Source: Pyrrhosoma nymphula
Lineage: Eukaryota; Arthropoda; Insecta; Odonata; Coenagrionidae
Assembly: GCA_963573305.1 (NCBI GenBank)
Contig: OY754333.1
Location: 20,085,013 to 20,149,012 of the forward strand
DNA: 64,000 bases
Direction: 5' to 3'
The position numbers and the translations under genes were made by a program. Below, piece after piece: positions 48,916 to 60,649 of the stretch. The notes beneath the pieces are model-generated. The model did not search any database. It was not told where the DNA came from and saw only the letters and a list, made by a program, of their open reading frames with translations. Numbering within the stretch: the first letter of the stretch is position 1; each line of letters opens with the position of its first letter.

Positions 48916-49111
48916 CCATTATCCACCCAAAATAATGCTATGATAAAATGATAACTGTGACATAAACGCGATTATTGAACTTACAAACCAAATTTCAGAA
49001 ACGCGATAATTTAACTTCCAAACTCAATGACAGAAACGCAAATATTAAACTAACATACCCAAAATGCTTTCAAATTACTCTAAAAATAAATTGAAAACAC
49101 GGACATCACCA

Positions 49112-49279
49112 ATTGTGAATGAGAAGCAGTTAATTTGTAATTCTACAAATATATATTAGAAACGACCTAGGTTTCGACGTTGCACGTCATCATCAGGTTT
49201 CAAATTTCATTCCATTCAGGTTTCACATCATTTCTAAAAAACATGCGGGATCACAAAGATACTGCTTCTCATTCACAAT
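49112..49279 (-). repeat. Foldback with 19-bp perfect arms and hammerhead-like centre
   Basis: The arms ATTGTGAATGAGAAGCAGT (49,112-49,130) and its complement (49,261-49,279) match exactly. The minus strand at 49,196-49,171 reads CTGATGA, T, stem GACGT/ACGTC with loop GCA, GAAAC: the cleanest of the motif copies in this window. Confidence 0.8.
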
Positions 49280-49969
49280 GCTAAGCAAATTCCATCAGGT
49301 AACGCCTGAGACTGCGAAACATAACCAATGTTAACAATTCCTAATGCCAACTACGACAGAAACGGGAATATTAACCATACAAACATAACAAATGACTCTT
49401 AAACAAAATTGAAAAATAAACAAAATCAAAGGTAACTCCCTTCGCTAGATTTACCAAAAACAATTATCCAGAAATCCAAAACAAATATCGAAAACTATTG
49501 ACGTATCTCGGCTTATTAACTAATAAAAACTACGCTACGTATTTATTATATTAAGAAACAAGCAGAAAAATCCTACACTTAAATCGGAAATACTTAAACT
49601 TCGCACCTTACTACGTTAAAAGAAGGAAATTCAACCCAAAATAACATCGTGAATGCCACAATCTCTCGGAGGCGATCTGTAATGATGTGTCAATCTGGCG
49701 AAAATGCAACGTTTGTCAACGAAACCATTTGTTTACTTCCATTACCAACGGCCAGTATTTATTTGGGATATCGACACTGTGGCAGCTAAAGTCTTACTTT
49801 TTAAAGTGAAAAAATTTAGGCAACTATGAAACGTACTTTACGTAAAATTTTACTTTATCCTAAAGTGACTCTTTACAAAGGTGGTTTTTAAAGTCTCGAC
49901 TATGAATCGCACCCTTAAGTAATCTCCCGGTAGAAGATAGATTTTAATGATTTTCAGAGGAAATCCTCC

Positions 49970-50715
49970 AGATTTTTAACCGTGTAGGACCCTATCTATC
50001 CCTAGTATTTCTTTCTTCATCTCCAAGTACGTCCTACCTTTCTTAATCCCGTCCATAAAATCTATTCCCTTACCCGCTCGCCCAATATCCTTCCCTCTAC
50101 CACGGCCTTCAGCAAACCATCGCCCTTCATTAGCGCTTCCAGCCACCTACCCTGCCTCCCCCTTATCTCATCCAGAAGTTTCCTCTCCTTGCCCACCATC
50201 TCAAGCACTTCCTCGTTTGTCTTCCTTTCCGTCCACCGCACCTTCTTCATCCTCCTCCACACCCACATCTCGAAAGCCTTCAGCCTATTTTCATCTTTCT
50301 TTCTCAAGGTCCACGTTTCTGCCCCATACAACGCCACACTCCATATCAAGCTCTTCACCAGCCTCTTTTTTCAGCTGATGACGGGGACCTTAAGTATTGC
50401 ATTAATGTCAATTTTCTTCTTGCGCACTACCCAAGTAATTAATGTGCTCTACTTGCTACAGTTTGTGCCCTCCTACTTTTTGGACCAGCCTCGCTTTCTT
50501 TGTCCTAGAGAATCTCAAAACTTGTGTTTTATTATGATTTTCTTCATTCCATAATCCATATATCCCGCACAGAAATTCTACGAATCTACTAAAGCTTGAA
50601 ATCCCTTCGAATATCGACTAACCAACGCATGGTTATCCACGAATCCAACCGGGTTTATCAGCTGGCCTCCTAATTTGATTTCCACTCCTAGCTCTTCCCA
50701 TGCCTCTATTACCTT
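49970..50715 (-). mobile_element. LINE RT tail, same family as 6445-7200, longest copy
   Basis: The minus strand reads ELGVEIKLGGQLINPVGF and VDNHALVSRYSKGFQALVD (decayed catalytic region), and after several breaks an intact stretch at 50,358-50,062 with SLIWSVALYGAETWTLRKK, FEMWVWRRMKKVRWTERK, EEVLEMVGKERKLLDEIRG and LKAVVEGRILGE. It is the best reference copy in the window for this family. Confidence 0.85.
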
Positions 50716-50719
50716 CTGT

Positions 50720-52150
50720 TACCTCGGAATTTTATTTAGTAGTCCTACGAAAAGTGCAGGAAATACACTTCCTGTGATCTTCTTATGGCGAGATTCCAAC
50801 AAGGTTCCCATTTCAGAAATCACTACCGCTATTTTAGTGAGGTATTTTAGGCAATAGTTAGGAAAACTTTTGATAAATTAGTAACTGAATGTCGATCACT
50901 TTCTTGGTCAATAAACACGTTCTAACTCCAGATTTGGCGTAGTAAAAAGACAATTTGACACAATGTAATAAAAGAGATGATAAAGACACATTGGATTCTC
51001 ATTTTCATGTGATCAACGAGTTTAAGAGAAGGTAGATGTTCTAAGTGGAAAACAGTAGGTACGAGTCAAATACTACCCATTTGTCTATAAGTTATATAAC
51101 CTGTGTAAATGATTACCTCCGCAACACAACCAACTGCCGCTTTCATGATATGCAAGGTGCCATTTATTTGCGAGGCATGTGATTCAGATAAGTCACCATA
51201 AATATTTTCACCTAGAATAGGCGTCCTCTGGTTTTGTGTCCTAAGACTGTTATAACAGCGCATTCCTGCGGTTTAAGAATATCTGCAGCTATCAGTGCTG
51301 ATTCGTTATCTTATTTAAAGAAAATGTACGGTAATATCCAAGTTTTACATGCCAAAATAACCTTCCTTTCGAATTTTTTCACCCCGTTCGCTCCGTTAGG
51401 GAATCGGCAAGTGTAGGCCTACTATTTATAAACAGATAATGATCGTAATTCTGTTGTTCATGCCCGGATATCTCGAAGGCTATGCACTTCTACACTCGTG
51501 GAGAAAGTAGTGTTAACAATGTCATACAGAGTACTTTGCTCCGTGCAGCGGGAAGCGGACCTAAACGCAGATATTCCGGGACATTTCAGGGTCAGCCGGG
51601 ACAAATTTTTCCGCTGGGTGGGACACTGAGATATACCCTTCAAACCGAGACGTATTGTAAGTCTGTATAACTTCAATGTGTAATTCCACCTTTGGGAAGG
51701 TCTTTGGAAGGGGGTTGGGGGGGAAATGATGACTCAAATCTGCGACGAGGCGGGATTCCCAGATCACTCCTGACCGATCTCAAGACAGGAAGGAGACAGG
51801 CGTTTCCATGACAGGAGAAGCGCCGTATGACGGTCGCTTCCGCCGCAGCCAGCCAACGGAGAATCCACGACATCCGAGCCTCGGCAGCCGGATTCCGAGG
51901 GCAGGAAGGAATATTTGAAGCGGCATGCGGTAAATTCCAAAGGAGCAGGGTGGGGGAGGTAGGGAGGAGGAGGAAGGAAGGGGGGAGGAAAAAGCTCCCC
52001 TTTCGCACTAACTGGCCGTGGCGACCCCGAAGGATTCGTCGCGCTCCCATAAGCGAACGAACAAGAAGAGGTCTCACAAGTGATTTTTCAGCGAGTAAAG
52101 CGAGAGAGTGAGAATAGATGAAAAACAGAGAAGAATGGTGGGAGGGGAAT
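50720..52150. other. No gene recognised; GC-rich block 51,790-52,090
   Basis: AT-rich sequence changes to a CpG-rich block with open frames on both strands and a G-rich run at 51,945-51,990. It could be a CpG-rich promoter or first exon of an unseen gene, but no splice donor, TATA or protein similarity supports that. Confidence 0.3.
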
Positions 52151-52159
52151 CAAATATTT

Positions 52160-52235
52160 GCGCGGAGGCTTGAGTACTGGCATCACAACCCTAGAATCCG
52201 AATTCAATTCCTGGCGACAACGGAGAGATATTACA
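52160..52235 (+). repeat. Degenerate tRNA-like (SINE) sequence
   Basis: A box-like GGCTTGAGTACTGG and a B-box-like CCGAATTCAATTCCTG occur with tRNA-like spacing. No intact cloverleaf. Confidence 0.4.
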
Positions 52236-52313
52236 GAGGAACCCCGATCCTTTTAACGTGGGAGGAAACATATACGAAATAGAGATCAGGCCTGACATCG
52301 TGGAAATGATGGA

Positions 52314-52528
52314 TATCCATGGAGAGAATAACCAACTTCGTGATTTCCACAAACTTTATTCCGCTGGCACGCCGCGCGTTGCACCACACTGTGGCATATT
52401 CATGTGCCTCAGCCATACTCATGTGCCAGGCATATGAATATGCCATAGTGTGGTGAAACGCGCGTTGCGTCGTGTCAGCGGAATAAAGTTTGTGGAAATC
52501 ACAAAGTTGGTCATTCTCAACATGGGCA
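52314..52528. repeat. Long foldback, ~95-bp arms, ~20-bp spacer
   Basis: Arm 1 is about 52,314-52,409 and arm 2 about 52,428-52,528. The arms share GTGATTTCCACAAACTTTAT, TCCGCTG, CGCGCGTT, CACCACACT and GGCATATTCAT. Differences are scattered substitutions and a small indel. A foldback MITE or an inverted duplication would both fit. Confidence 0.85.
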
Positions 52529-52619
52529 TACCAAAAATTTGCGGTATTGCATTAAAGGAACTAGGATTTTTCAAGGGAATAAGTAAGAAGTTTTTCCGAT
52601 GAAATAGTGAGAGAGAGAG

Positions 52620-53350
52620 ATGCTGATTTACTCTGGTAAGGCCACATCTCAAATTCACCGCGAGCATTTGGGACTTTGCACAAAAAGATTTAATTCGCGA
52701 AGTAAATAAAAAGTAAAGCCGCACGGTTAGTTTAAGACTTCTACGTGCGTACAGAAAGTGTCTCAAAGCCGTTTTACAAGGGGCACAAAATTACACAACT
52801 TCAAACTGCATGTTTTTCTCAATCGGGCGTGCAATCATTTTCGAATTAGAGCAGGGGCTATTTTTCCATCTCGCGTTCATGCATTCGCGCATGTGTCCTT
52901 GCCATTCACGGCTTTACACGATCCAATTTGGAATGAACGTTCGTACGTATGTACATCAGATTGTGCTGTTACGTGCCCCGTGTAAAACGGGCTTCACAGT
53001 TGATGGAAGTATTAGGTTGGGATCCGTTGAGAGACTCGGAGGCTACACGCTAGGCTTAAGATTACCTGACGATTTCAGATCAGGCGAGTTTCAGTACGAC
53101 ACGGAGGATATTATTTTATCCCCGCGCTATGTCTCTAAAACTGATAGGAGTGGCAAAATAAGAAAGATACACTGCCGAACTGACAAGTACAAAAATTCCT
53201 TCTTCCCTCGCACCATTAGTGATAAAAAAAGCAAGCCACTGTCTTAAGACACGTTGTAATCCACACATCATCTTTGTCTTCTCCCCCTTCCTTTGCCCTA
53301 TTCCCCCCCCCCTTTCCAAAGCTGGTGTCCTAACTTCCCCTGTCACATGG
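52620..53350 (+). mobile_element. LINE 3' end, same family as 38,080-38,800, split by a MITE
   Basis: Before the MITE it reads RPHLKFTASIWDFAQKDLI (frame-broken), and after it MEVLGWDPLRDSE, then shared 3' UTR blocks with the 38-kb copy. The C-run and pyrimidine-rich tail lie near 53,285-53,320. Confidence 0.78.
52766..52994. mobile_element. 229-bp MITE inside the LINE tail
   Basis: The inverted termini share GTTTTACA(A/C)GGGGCAC and extend outward to AAGC/GCTT. CA lies directly outside both ends (52,764-52,765 and 52,995-52,996). The removed gap restores the LINE spacing seen at 38,220-38,245. The terminus resembles that of the MITE at 48,577-48,814. Confidence 0.8.
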
Positions 53351-53769
53351 CTGTGGCTGCCTGCAGGGTTGTATGAATATTTAGATCCCTGTATATAGTA
53401 GTAGCGGAACATGGTGGCAGTTGAGCCGAAGATTCTTTTTCAGTGGAAGAGTCCATTCCCTACGAACGGGCTCCGCACGGGGGAGGAAGGTAGTCTCCGC
53501 GTGAGACTCCAGGGTTCCCAAGGTTCGCAAGGTTCCAAAATGCTCAGTGCGTTATCCACATCAAATTTCAATCAATTTCGGTCGCTTATACAATTCAATT
53601 GTTTATATGGGATTCTCCGACGGGCTTCAACAATATCGTACTTTCGTGACCCAGCTCAGTATGAACCATAAACATTTGCATGAAACGCTCCGCTGACACT
53701 TTCTCGCCCTCTCAATTTAAATGCAGTTATGACTAATTCAGCGGCAAAACTAATTGAAAAACTTCGTGT

Positions 53770-53905
53770 ACTCTAATTAATTATTTTTTTAATATGAGCC
53801 GAGTTTCGACACTTTATCATCTTCAGGCCCTGAAGAAAGGCCAGAATAAGGCCCTAAAGATAACATAAAGTGTCAAAACACGGTTCGTTTGAGTAAAAAT
53901 CATTA
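53770..53905 (-). repeat. Foldback with hammerhead-like motif
   Basis: The plus strand has GAGTTTCGACACTTTATCAT, mirrored by AACATAAAGTGTCAAAACAC. On the minus strand 53,826-53,803 reads CTGAAGA, T, a weak stem, GAAAC. Penelope-type terminus, as at 41.9 and 49.2 kb. Confidence 0.6.
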
Positions 53906-54845
53906 TGTGGGGTTCACAAAGTTGATCTCCTGTCCTACATTCCGAAGAATTATTTCCGAAAGGAAACTGAAATTGGAGAAACCGTCAGGATGTCGAAAAC
54001 GAAACACAGCCGTAAAGGAGAATAATTGGGAATCTTAACAATGCTCTGATTCTATTAGACCTGACCTATGGCCCAGTTCAGTTTCCAAACTGAATGCATT
54101 AAAGTATATCAAGGAAGCGAAACTTCTCCTAGTGAGTTCCACTTTTTTTTCAACGCGTAGAAGACGACCAAAATGCATTTAAAGACGTAGCCGGCCTACG
54201 CTCCCACCAGCCCACCCACCCACCTACCACGGTCTGGTGAGCCCTAAAATGGCGCATCTGGTTCTTCTTATCTCTTTGGAGGCTAGCCCGTGGAATCGAC
54301 GGTGAGCATCGGCGGATGATACCGTATTTAAAAAAAGCAAACCTGCTTTCACTTCCTTCTTTCCCTCTCTCCCTCCTCGCTGTTTTACACCTCGGCTACT
54401 TAAGTTTCCGCGCTGACCGTCCGAATTTCGAGTTCCAAGAGGTTTGTGCAACAGGAACTGTTGAATGCGCATATTTCATTACGGGATGTTCTTTTTTTAC
54501 GCGTCATAAATCACAACATTTACGTAACATAACCGGAGGGGGTTCTTTAGATTTTGGAGATTATTGCTGCACGTATTTTTTCCAGTACGTATTTCGGCAA
54601 TTTCAGGAATAAGTTTCATTGCAATAAGTAAGAGTTAGAACACATGGACTTGAGTAGTATCGAACCGGCCCCAGGCTAAATGCATCAGACCCTCGGCGCT
54701 CGCGTTAAGAGTATGTTCTGTTTTATACAAATAAAATAAATAAATACAATCTTTAAAAACATGGTTTTATTAAAAAATGTACTAAAAGTATATGTAAATT
54801 AATTTTTGAGCTGTCACAACTAGCCTACAGCAGGCAGAACGTGGT

Positions 54846-54990
54846 TGCGATAGTCCACAGAGGAAAAATCAGATCAGAGTAAATCAGAGGAAAAGATTTT
54901 TCCTCTGTGGAATATCGCAGTTATGTGTACTTGCGGGTGACTCCGTAAAAGGTAGGACCGAGGCTAGTCCCGGTATCCTCAAAATTGGTA
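54846..54990 (+). repeat. SINE body with snap-back hairpin
   Basis: Arms of 25 bp at 54,846-54,870 and 54,895-54,919 match at 24 of 25 (core CCACAGAGGAAAAATC). The plus-strand arm 2 continues into the normal SINE body (CGGGTGACTCCGTAAAAGG and CCTCAAAATTGGTA). The tRNA-like head is absent; arm 1 replaces it. Confidence 0.82.
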
Positions 54991-55419
54991 AGGCAGAACG
55001 TGATGATTTTCGACTAAAAATAAAATCATGGGGCGGCAACCAACAACTTACGCGTTATCTCGCGGTTAACATTAACCAGACATTATCAAACCGGGTCTTA
55101 AAGTCTTTGGAGCCAGACGATGGCGGTATGCAGGGCGGTTTACATCGGATGGTTAATGATATAGCGATTTCGGTAAGTTTTGATGGCTTTTTTCTACTCT
55201 GATTTCCGTCTTAAATCGTCACCTTGCTAAAATTTTCCCTCTTTTACTCGGCATGTTCCCCATATTTCTCCTTATCCCCTCTAACTTTCCTATCATTATC
55301 ATCCCTTTCCTATCTTTCCTCGCTTTCTACTTTCAATTGCGCTCTGCCACATTTCCTATTATTGCAAACATCGGCTCTTCCTCTTAATTTTTACATTAAC
55401 TCACTTCCTCGATAATCAC

Positions 55420-55615
55420 AGTAGAATCTTATCTACGTGTTCTCCTCTCCATGTACTTAGCCTTGTCCTCACCCATTTTTAAAACGCAAGCTAAATATTC
55501 TCATCCTATCTCCTCGGGATTTACTTTTCGTGTTCTAAAAACGCCACGCTCCGCGTCAAACTCTCCACAAATTTTCTCGGGGTTCCCGTGATCAGTACAT
55601 TCCTGCGCTGAATTA
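55420..55615 (-). mobile_element. Decayed LINE tail fragment
   Basis: The minus strand gives KFVESLTRSVAFLEHEK, an eroded KLVKSLIWSVALYGAETW string of the 6.4-kb family. Confidence 0.5.
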
Positions 55616-55639
55616 AATAATAAAAGAACAAAGTAAAGA

Positions 55640-55955
55640 GGTACAGAACATAGTAGTGTGCTAGAAGATCGGTATCACTGGGAAACTACGTCGAACACCC
55701 TGGTGTGGAACAAAGAAGCAATTTAGATGTGGTGTGCATCGCAGAATGATGAAGATCCAGTGGATGAGTTAGAAAATAGCCAATGGAGAGACATCGTTAG
55801 AAGAGTTGGAGTGAAAATAAATAAATTAAAAACTCTGCAAAGAAGAAGACGCAAACTTATTGGAATCATTCTGTGACACAATAGTCTTCTGAAAAAAATA
55901 ATGGAAGGAGAAATGATTGGAAAGAATTGTCAACAAAGGCCAAGGATGTAATTAA
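55640..55955 (+). mobile_element. LINE RT C-terminal fragment, different family
   Basis: It reads a broken MWCASQNDED, then WRDIVRRVGVKINKLKTLQR, RRRKLIGIIL, stop, HNSLLKKIMEGEMIGKNCQQ and RPR. This is the EVLRRVG...RRRKLxGHxLRHxSLLKxIMEGxxxGKxxxGRPR tail of non-LTR elements. Confidence 0.78.
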
Positions 55956-55999
55956 AATGGAATGAATGTTTCATCCTTTCCTTTATTTAAAACACTGGG

Positions 56000-58900
56000 T
56001 ATATTACCCCTAAGGTACTTATTTATTTTCAGAGTATTACGATTGTTTTATGCCAGAGAAGGGAATGCCACAGGTTTTGTGAATGCCCCGTTTTATGGAT
56101 TGAGGCCACGGAATAGAGTTAATGTTCTCAAACCTAATAATGAAGCCTTCAGGAGATCCTTTTGTTATTGTGCTCCCAACATATTTCACCACCTCATCTA
56201 ATTCAGTAAAAATATTTCTAAAAGAATTAAAAACATGGCTGTTTTCTGTCACAAATATTGAAGATTATTTTTAACTTTAAGAATAATTTCTGTAACTATG
56301 GAATGTATTTGATCAATTAATATTGTTCCACCAACATAGTACATATTGTTTTTTCCATTGTTTTCTGGTGTATGATTGTGAGAACACACTTTAAAATGCA
56401 ATTTTATATGAAAAATTTTGACTCTACTGCAAAATGCATTGTAAAGTATTTATGTTGTAGCCTCGCACCAGCCAGTTATTTTTGGTAAATATAAATGGTG
56501 ACAACCCCAACACAGGTTTTCTTTTACCTCCGGGGTGTCTTTTGTTCCACTTATTTACTGTAAACTTGTATTTTTGTATGCATAATTGGTGGAAATAAAT
56601 ACCAATATCATACCATATCATATCAAAACCGTGAGTGACGTAACAATCAAGAATTACGAAGGATTAAAACGGTGAGCTGAGAGGAGGGTCGTGTAGAGAG
56701 CTAAAGCAAACCAATTTTCGGATTGATGACTGCTGCTGATAATGACGATGAAAATAATGCATCATACTGCCTGAGTAGAATATTGAGGATAGAAAACCGA
56801 GATGGACATTGGGAAATGGGAAGGACAGGACATACCTCTTATTCTGGTAATGTTTTAAAGTAAACGAACGCTTAAGAATGAAAACGGAGACATGGGGAGA
56901 TATGGTGGTATAAACGACTTATGTTCGATCCTAGAACCATAAATGGAAAAAGCTTCCATTAGCCACTCAGACAATGGGTTTTGATCTTAGGTGATGTCAA
57001 TGCAGCGTCAAGGAGACATGACAGGTTAATATTCCACTGAATCCGGATTCGTGCGAACAGTAGACTTATGTACTCTGAAGAAAAAATGCGAGTATAATTT
57101 ATTCAACGTTACGCTTAGAGACCATTCGATGGAAACCAACTCATCAGAGGTTCACCATCTGATTCAATCACAACTGCGAACAAACTCATCTACATGGGGG
57201 TTACCATATCAATTTCGGAAATATTTCCAAGATTTATCCTCTATCCGTGTCGTTAGATTCATGTTTTTAGACGGGAAACAATTTTCAATTAACTAGTTCA
57301 AATTTATCAAGGAAGGATCATGATAACATCAAATTTCGAACAATGAATCGTTTCTCAGTTCGGCACCTTCCACATTGCCTGCCTTAAATGTAACAGCTTA
57401 TTAATTCAATGTTACAATTCAAATTAATTGCGTGAAATTTTCAGTGAGCGAAACGAGCTAAATTTATGTGTATATTTTAATTGCTCAATGCTCACAACTA
57501 TACTTCCTCATTAGCTTATAATGATCAAAAGAGAGCATACACTTTTATTCCAAAAACTAGCCTAATTTCACCACAGTCTTTCATTATTTACATGCCACTG
57601 GTGATGCAGAATGACTTAAACGCTCGAGCGCTCTGTTAAATGACAGAAATATTGGCACAGGTCGGTCTCAATCGAGAAAAATGATCAATTACTCCCTTGG
57701 CGTTTTTATCCGTCTTTGAGTGCCACTTTTCAGATAAATTTGCGCCACTTCTTGTTCGTTCTTACGAAATATTTTTAATTCACCACGGAAACGTACTTGC
57801 CTGTGTCGCAACAAGGCTTAACTAAGACCCATCAGCTCATTAATGCTTGCAGAAAAAAATTTCCCTCAAGCAACAAATCCCACGAAATCGCTCATTCGAA
57901 TCAGAAAAAGAGATTTCTCAAGTGGATATTAAAAAAAAAAACGAGAACTGCAATTACGTAATCCGTTAACGTTTAGTGCCACTTAGACGACACTTGACGC
58001 CTCCTTTGACGTAGTGCAGAATATTAATTAACGAATTAATGGGTGTTTTTCTTAATTATGCAAATCTTATTTCAATGGTGTGGAAGAAAGAATATTTTGA
58101 GAATGGTTCTTTCGAAAAATGGACATCGTAAATCTTTTTATGAGGCCAGATTTCACGCTATGCTTCGACGAGATTTAAGTGAGAAACACACTTGAATTTT
58201 CATAGATTGCTTCGATATTATTATTTCAGGGGTAGACTTTTCTTGACGAAATGGAACTTGTTCAAGAGGCTTTATGCCAGCGTATCAAATAATTCCACCA
58301 ATAAGGCTCAAATGTAATCAGAAAAAGTTTGAAGTCCATGGCCATTGTTCATTCTGCTAAAAGAATATAGGCCTATTAACACCTAGGACCGGTTCCATAA
58401 CTTTAGGAATAGAAAAATGCGCACGAAAAGAAATTATTATTCAATATTTTAATGGAATACTGGAAACTCATTCACAAGGCCATTGATAGATTTTATCAAA
58501 CTAAATATTTACTTAGGAATGTTTGTCATTCTGTTACGCTGAGAGGGGTGCTGCGATAGAGAGTTCAATTTCATTTAAAGTGAATTTCATTTTTTTAATT
58601 TTTTAAACATAAATTATTTGAACCATGGATCCAACCCAAAAAATTCGCAATAGACCTTATTGATATAATAATCCAAATGGTTTGCGTACATGATATTAAA
58701 AATACAGATAAAGGGATAAAAAAAATATTCTCCCAGATATGTCATGGATATTTATTTTGGTGACCATGCTGCTGTGAACAACACATTGATAAATTTAATA
58801 AAGAAATAGTCTCTGCATTTATTAAGTGAATGATAATTAAAGGTAATTCGTGGAGATCCTGATCTCTATTTCTATTTAAATACATAGACGGGAGAGTTTG

Positions 58901-59100
58901 AATGGAGATTCTTTTATATTCCACGATTTAGATTTTTTATAAGACTTCCGAAATTTTAGTCGCACCAATTTCGCTGAGGGGGACGTAGTTTTTTTTACTG
59001 GTGGTAACGTTTTATGTTAGAATCCATTATTGTCAACTCCTTTCCTTATTAGTGACCACGCCTGTGATTTCGCTGCTTCCGCGTGGATTATAATCACTTG
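56000..59100. other. AT-rich, nothing recognised
   Basis: Only short frames with no domain or splice support. A TATCATACCATATCATATCA tract is at 56,605-56,625. Confidence 0.3.
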
Positions 59101-59119
59101 ATGGTCCACCATTCAGGAT

Positions 59120-59470
59120 CTACATCTACTAAGTACCGTGCAAGCCATCTCCAGGATGTATGGCACGAAGTGATTCCACACCAGGCAAGCAATATGCACG
59201 GATAAACCAAAAGATTGAATAGTGCTGCTTTGGCGACCATGCAGTACTGATATGAATAATATTTGTTTTGCTCTCACGGACGATTCCGGTGGTCCACCCC
59301 CGAGATCCCGATAAGCCATTGGCTTGTCGTCAAGGTTTCTCAGTGGCCAAACCACCAGAACTTGACAGAAACACCCATGCCCTGGGTATGCGAAAAACAG
59401 ACCCAAGTGAGACTCGAACCCGCGATACAATGCTCCATCAAAGCCTATCCATTTGATGGACAGAAACTTA
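59120..59470 (-). repeat. Mixed SINE/LINE-derived repeat
   Basis: A TGCAAGCCATCTCCAGG..GTATGGCA block resembles 47,190-47,240. On the minus strand 59,430-59,370 reads CGCGGGTTCGAGTCTC, then TTGGGTCTG and CCCAGGGCATGGG, an eroded copy of the SINE at 10,512-10,705. Confidence 0.55.
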
Positions 59471-59949
59471 GAATAACAAATTGAATTGCTTGGGAAAGGA
59501 TGACAGTAATTTTATGGAGGAAATTAGAGAGTTAAAAAAGAGCAATTAAGGAGAGAGAATTAAAGGCTGTAAAAGAATGAATAATGCTTGTTAAGTAAAT
59601 AATATGAAGAAAAAATGGAGGTAATCGAGAAAAAATGGTTGTACAGGATGAAATGAGACAAGAATTATCTCAGGTGGAATAAAAAAAGAAAGTAAAGCAA
59701 GAGACGAAGTCCGATAGAAACGGTAGTTCAAAACCTATCCTCTCCGGTGGAGTTGCCATATTCCACTGATTGAGTGATAGCTCCAAGGACTGGCCTATTC
59801 TATTACACCCCCGATCGCAAATTCCTCTCTCACGTTTTCCGCACAAACTTATCACGTATATTGATATAAAATTTCTTTTTTTTTTTTCTTTTTGCTCTCC
59901 GACTATTCTGTTTTCCTATGTTATCTTTCGTTGTTTTTCTATTTTAACT

Positions 59950-60345
59950 CCTATGTTGTCTTTTGCTGACCTTCATACTGTTCTATACCATCCCCCTTCT
60001 CCTACTCTTCCTCTCACTCTCTAATGAATTTCATGTTTTCTCTCTCCTCTAACATCGTCTTCAAAATGTCGTTACTTAGTACGTACTACATTACTTTTTG
60101 CTTCCTCCAACAAATTTCCCTCGTCTTCATTCCTCTCCTCCACTACCTTACCTATAACTTCCTCGAGTGTTTTCCTATCTATCCAGATTGCACTTTCCGT
60201 TTCTCTCCATACCAATACATCGAAAGTCTATACTCATCCTCATTCATAGGCATCGACCAAGTTTCTTCGCTGTGCAACGCCATTCACCATTTAGGATTAA
60301 AGCAATATTCTCTTCGTGTCTTTGCTGACATTTCTTCTCATCAAT
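59950..60345 (-). mobile_element. LINE RT tail fragment, decayed
   Basis: The minus strand near 60,280-60,090 reads EETWSMPMNED, MYWYGEKRKVQSG and then EEVIGKVVEERNEDEG, an eroded AETW...MWxWRR...EEVL pattern. Confidence 0.6.
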
Positions 60346-60349
60346 TCTC

Positions 60350-60545
60350 GACGCCGGCATTGGTGGTGGCCGGGCAACGGGCTCACCTGCTCTAACCCAA
60401 AGGTCGGGTTTGCGCCAACCTGAGTGGGTTTTTCTCCACTCAGGGCATGGCCGTTAAAGCGTGTCATATTAACGAGTTAGTTAATCGTAAGAAAAGACTA
60501 TGTGTACATACATTAATTCACTCGAAATAAAAAATACGACATAAT
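60350..60545 (+). repeat. tRNA-derived SINE
   Basis: GCCGGCATTGGTGGTGGCCG starts it. CACCTGCTCTAACCCAAAGG and the B-box region follow (here eroded: GGTCGGGTTTGCGCC), then CTCAGGGCATGGCCGTT, AACGAGTTAGTTAATCG and a 3' AATAAAAAATA tail. Same family as 10,512-10,705. Confidence 0.78.
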
Positions 60546-60649
60546 TATTATTTTTTTATTTTCGACTTGTCACAATTTCTCAGCTAGTCTTACACCAACT
60601 GGAAAATTTTCACTAAAGGTGGATTAGGATTAGGCTCGGAAGTACAGGA

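Larger units (their letters stand above)
48300..49914 (+). mobile_element. Harbinger-like DNA transposon with nested insertions
   Basis: The 25-bp terminal repeats begin GGGTCCGATTCATAGTCGAC at the 5' end and match the inverted 3' end (49,890-49,914) at 23 of 25. TTAA lies directly outside each end. Subterminal AAAGTG/CACTTTA words crowd both termini. An N-terminal transposase frame starts at 48,476. A MITE (48,577-48,814) and a Penelope-type foldback (49,112-49,279) are inserted inside. The middle has loosely repeated ACAGAAACGC..ATTAAAC units at 48,960-49,070 and again near 49,370. The transposase similarity suggests PIF/Harbinger, though that group usually makes 3-bp TWA duplications. Confidence 0.82.

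Noticed and set aside
51790..52110. CpG-rich block as first exon or promoter of a new gene
   Set aside because: No protein similarity, donor site or core promoter element could be shown.
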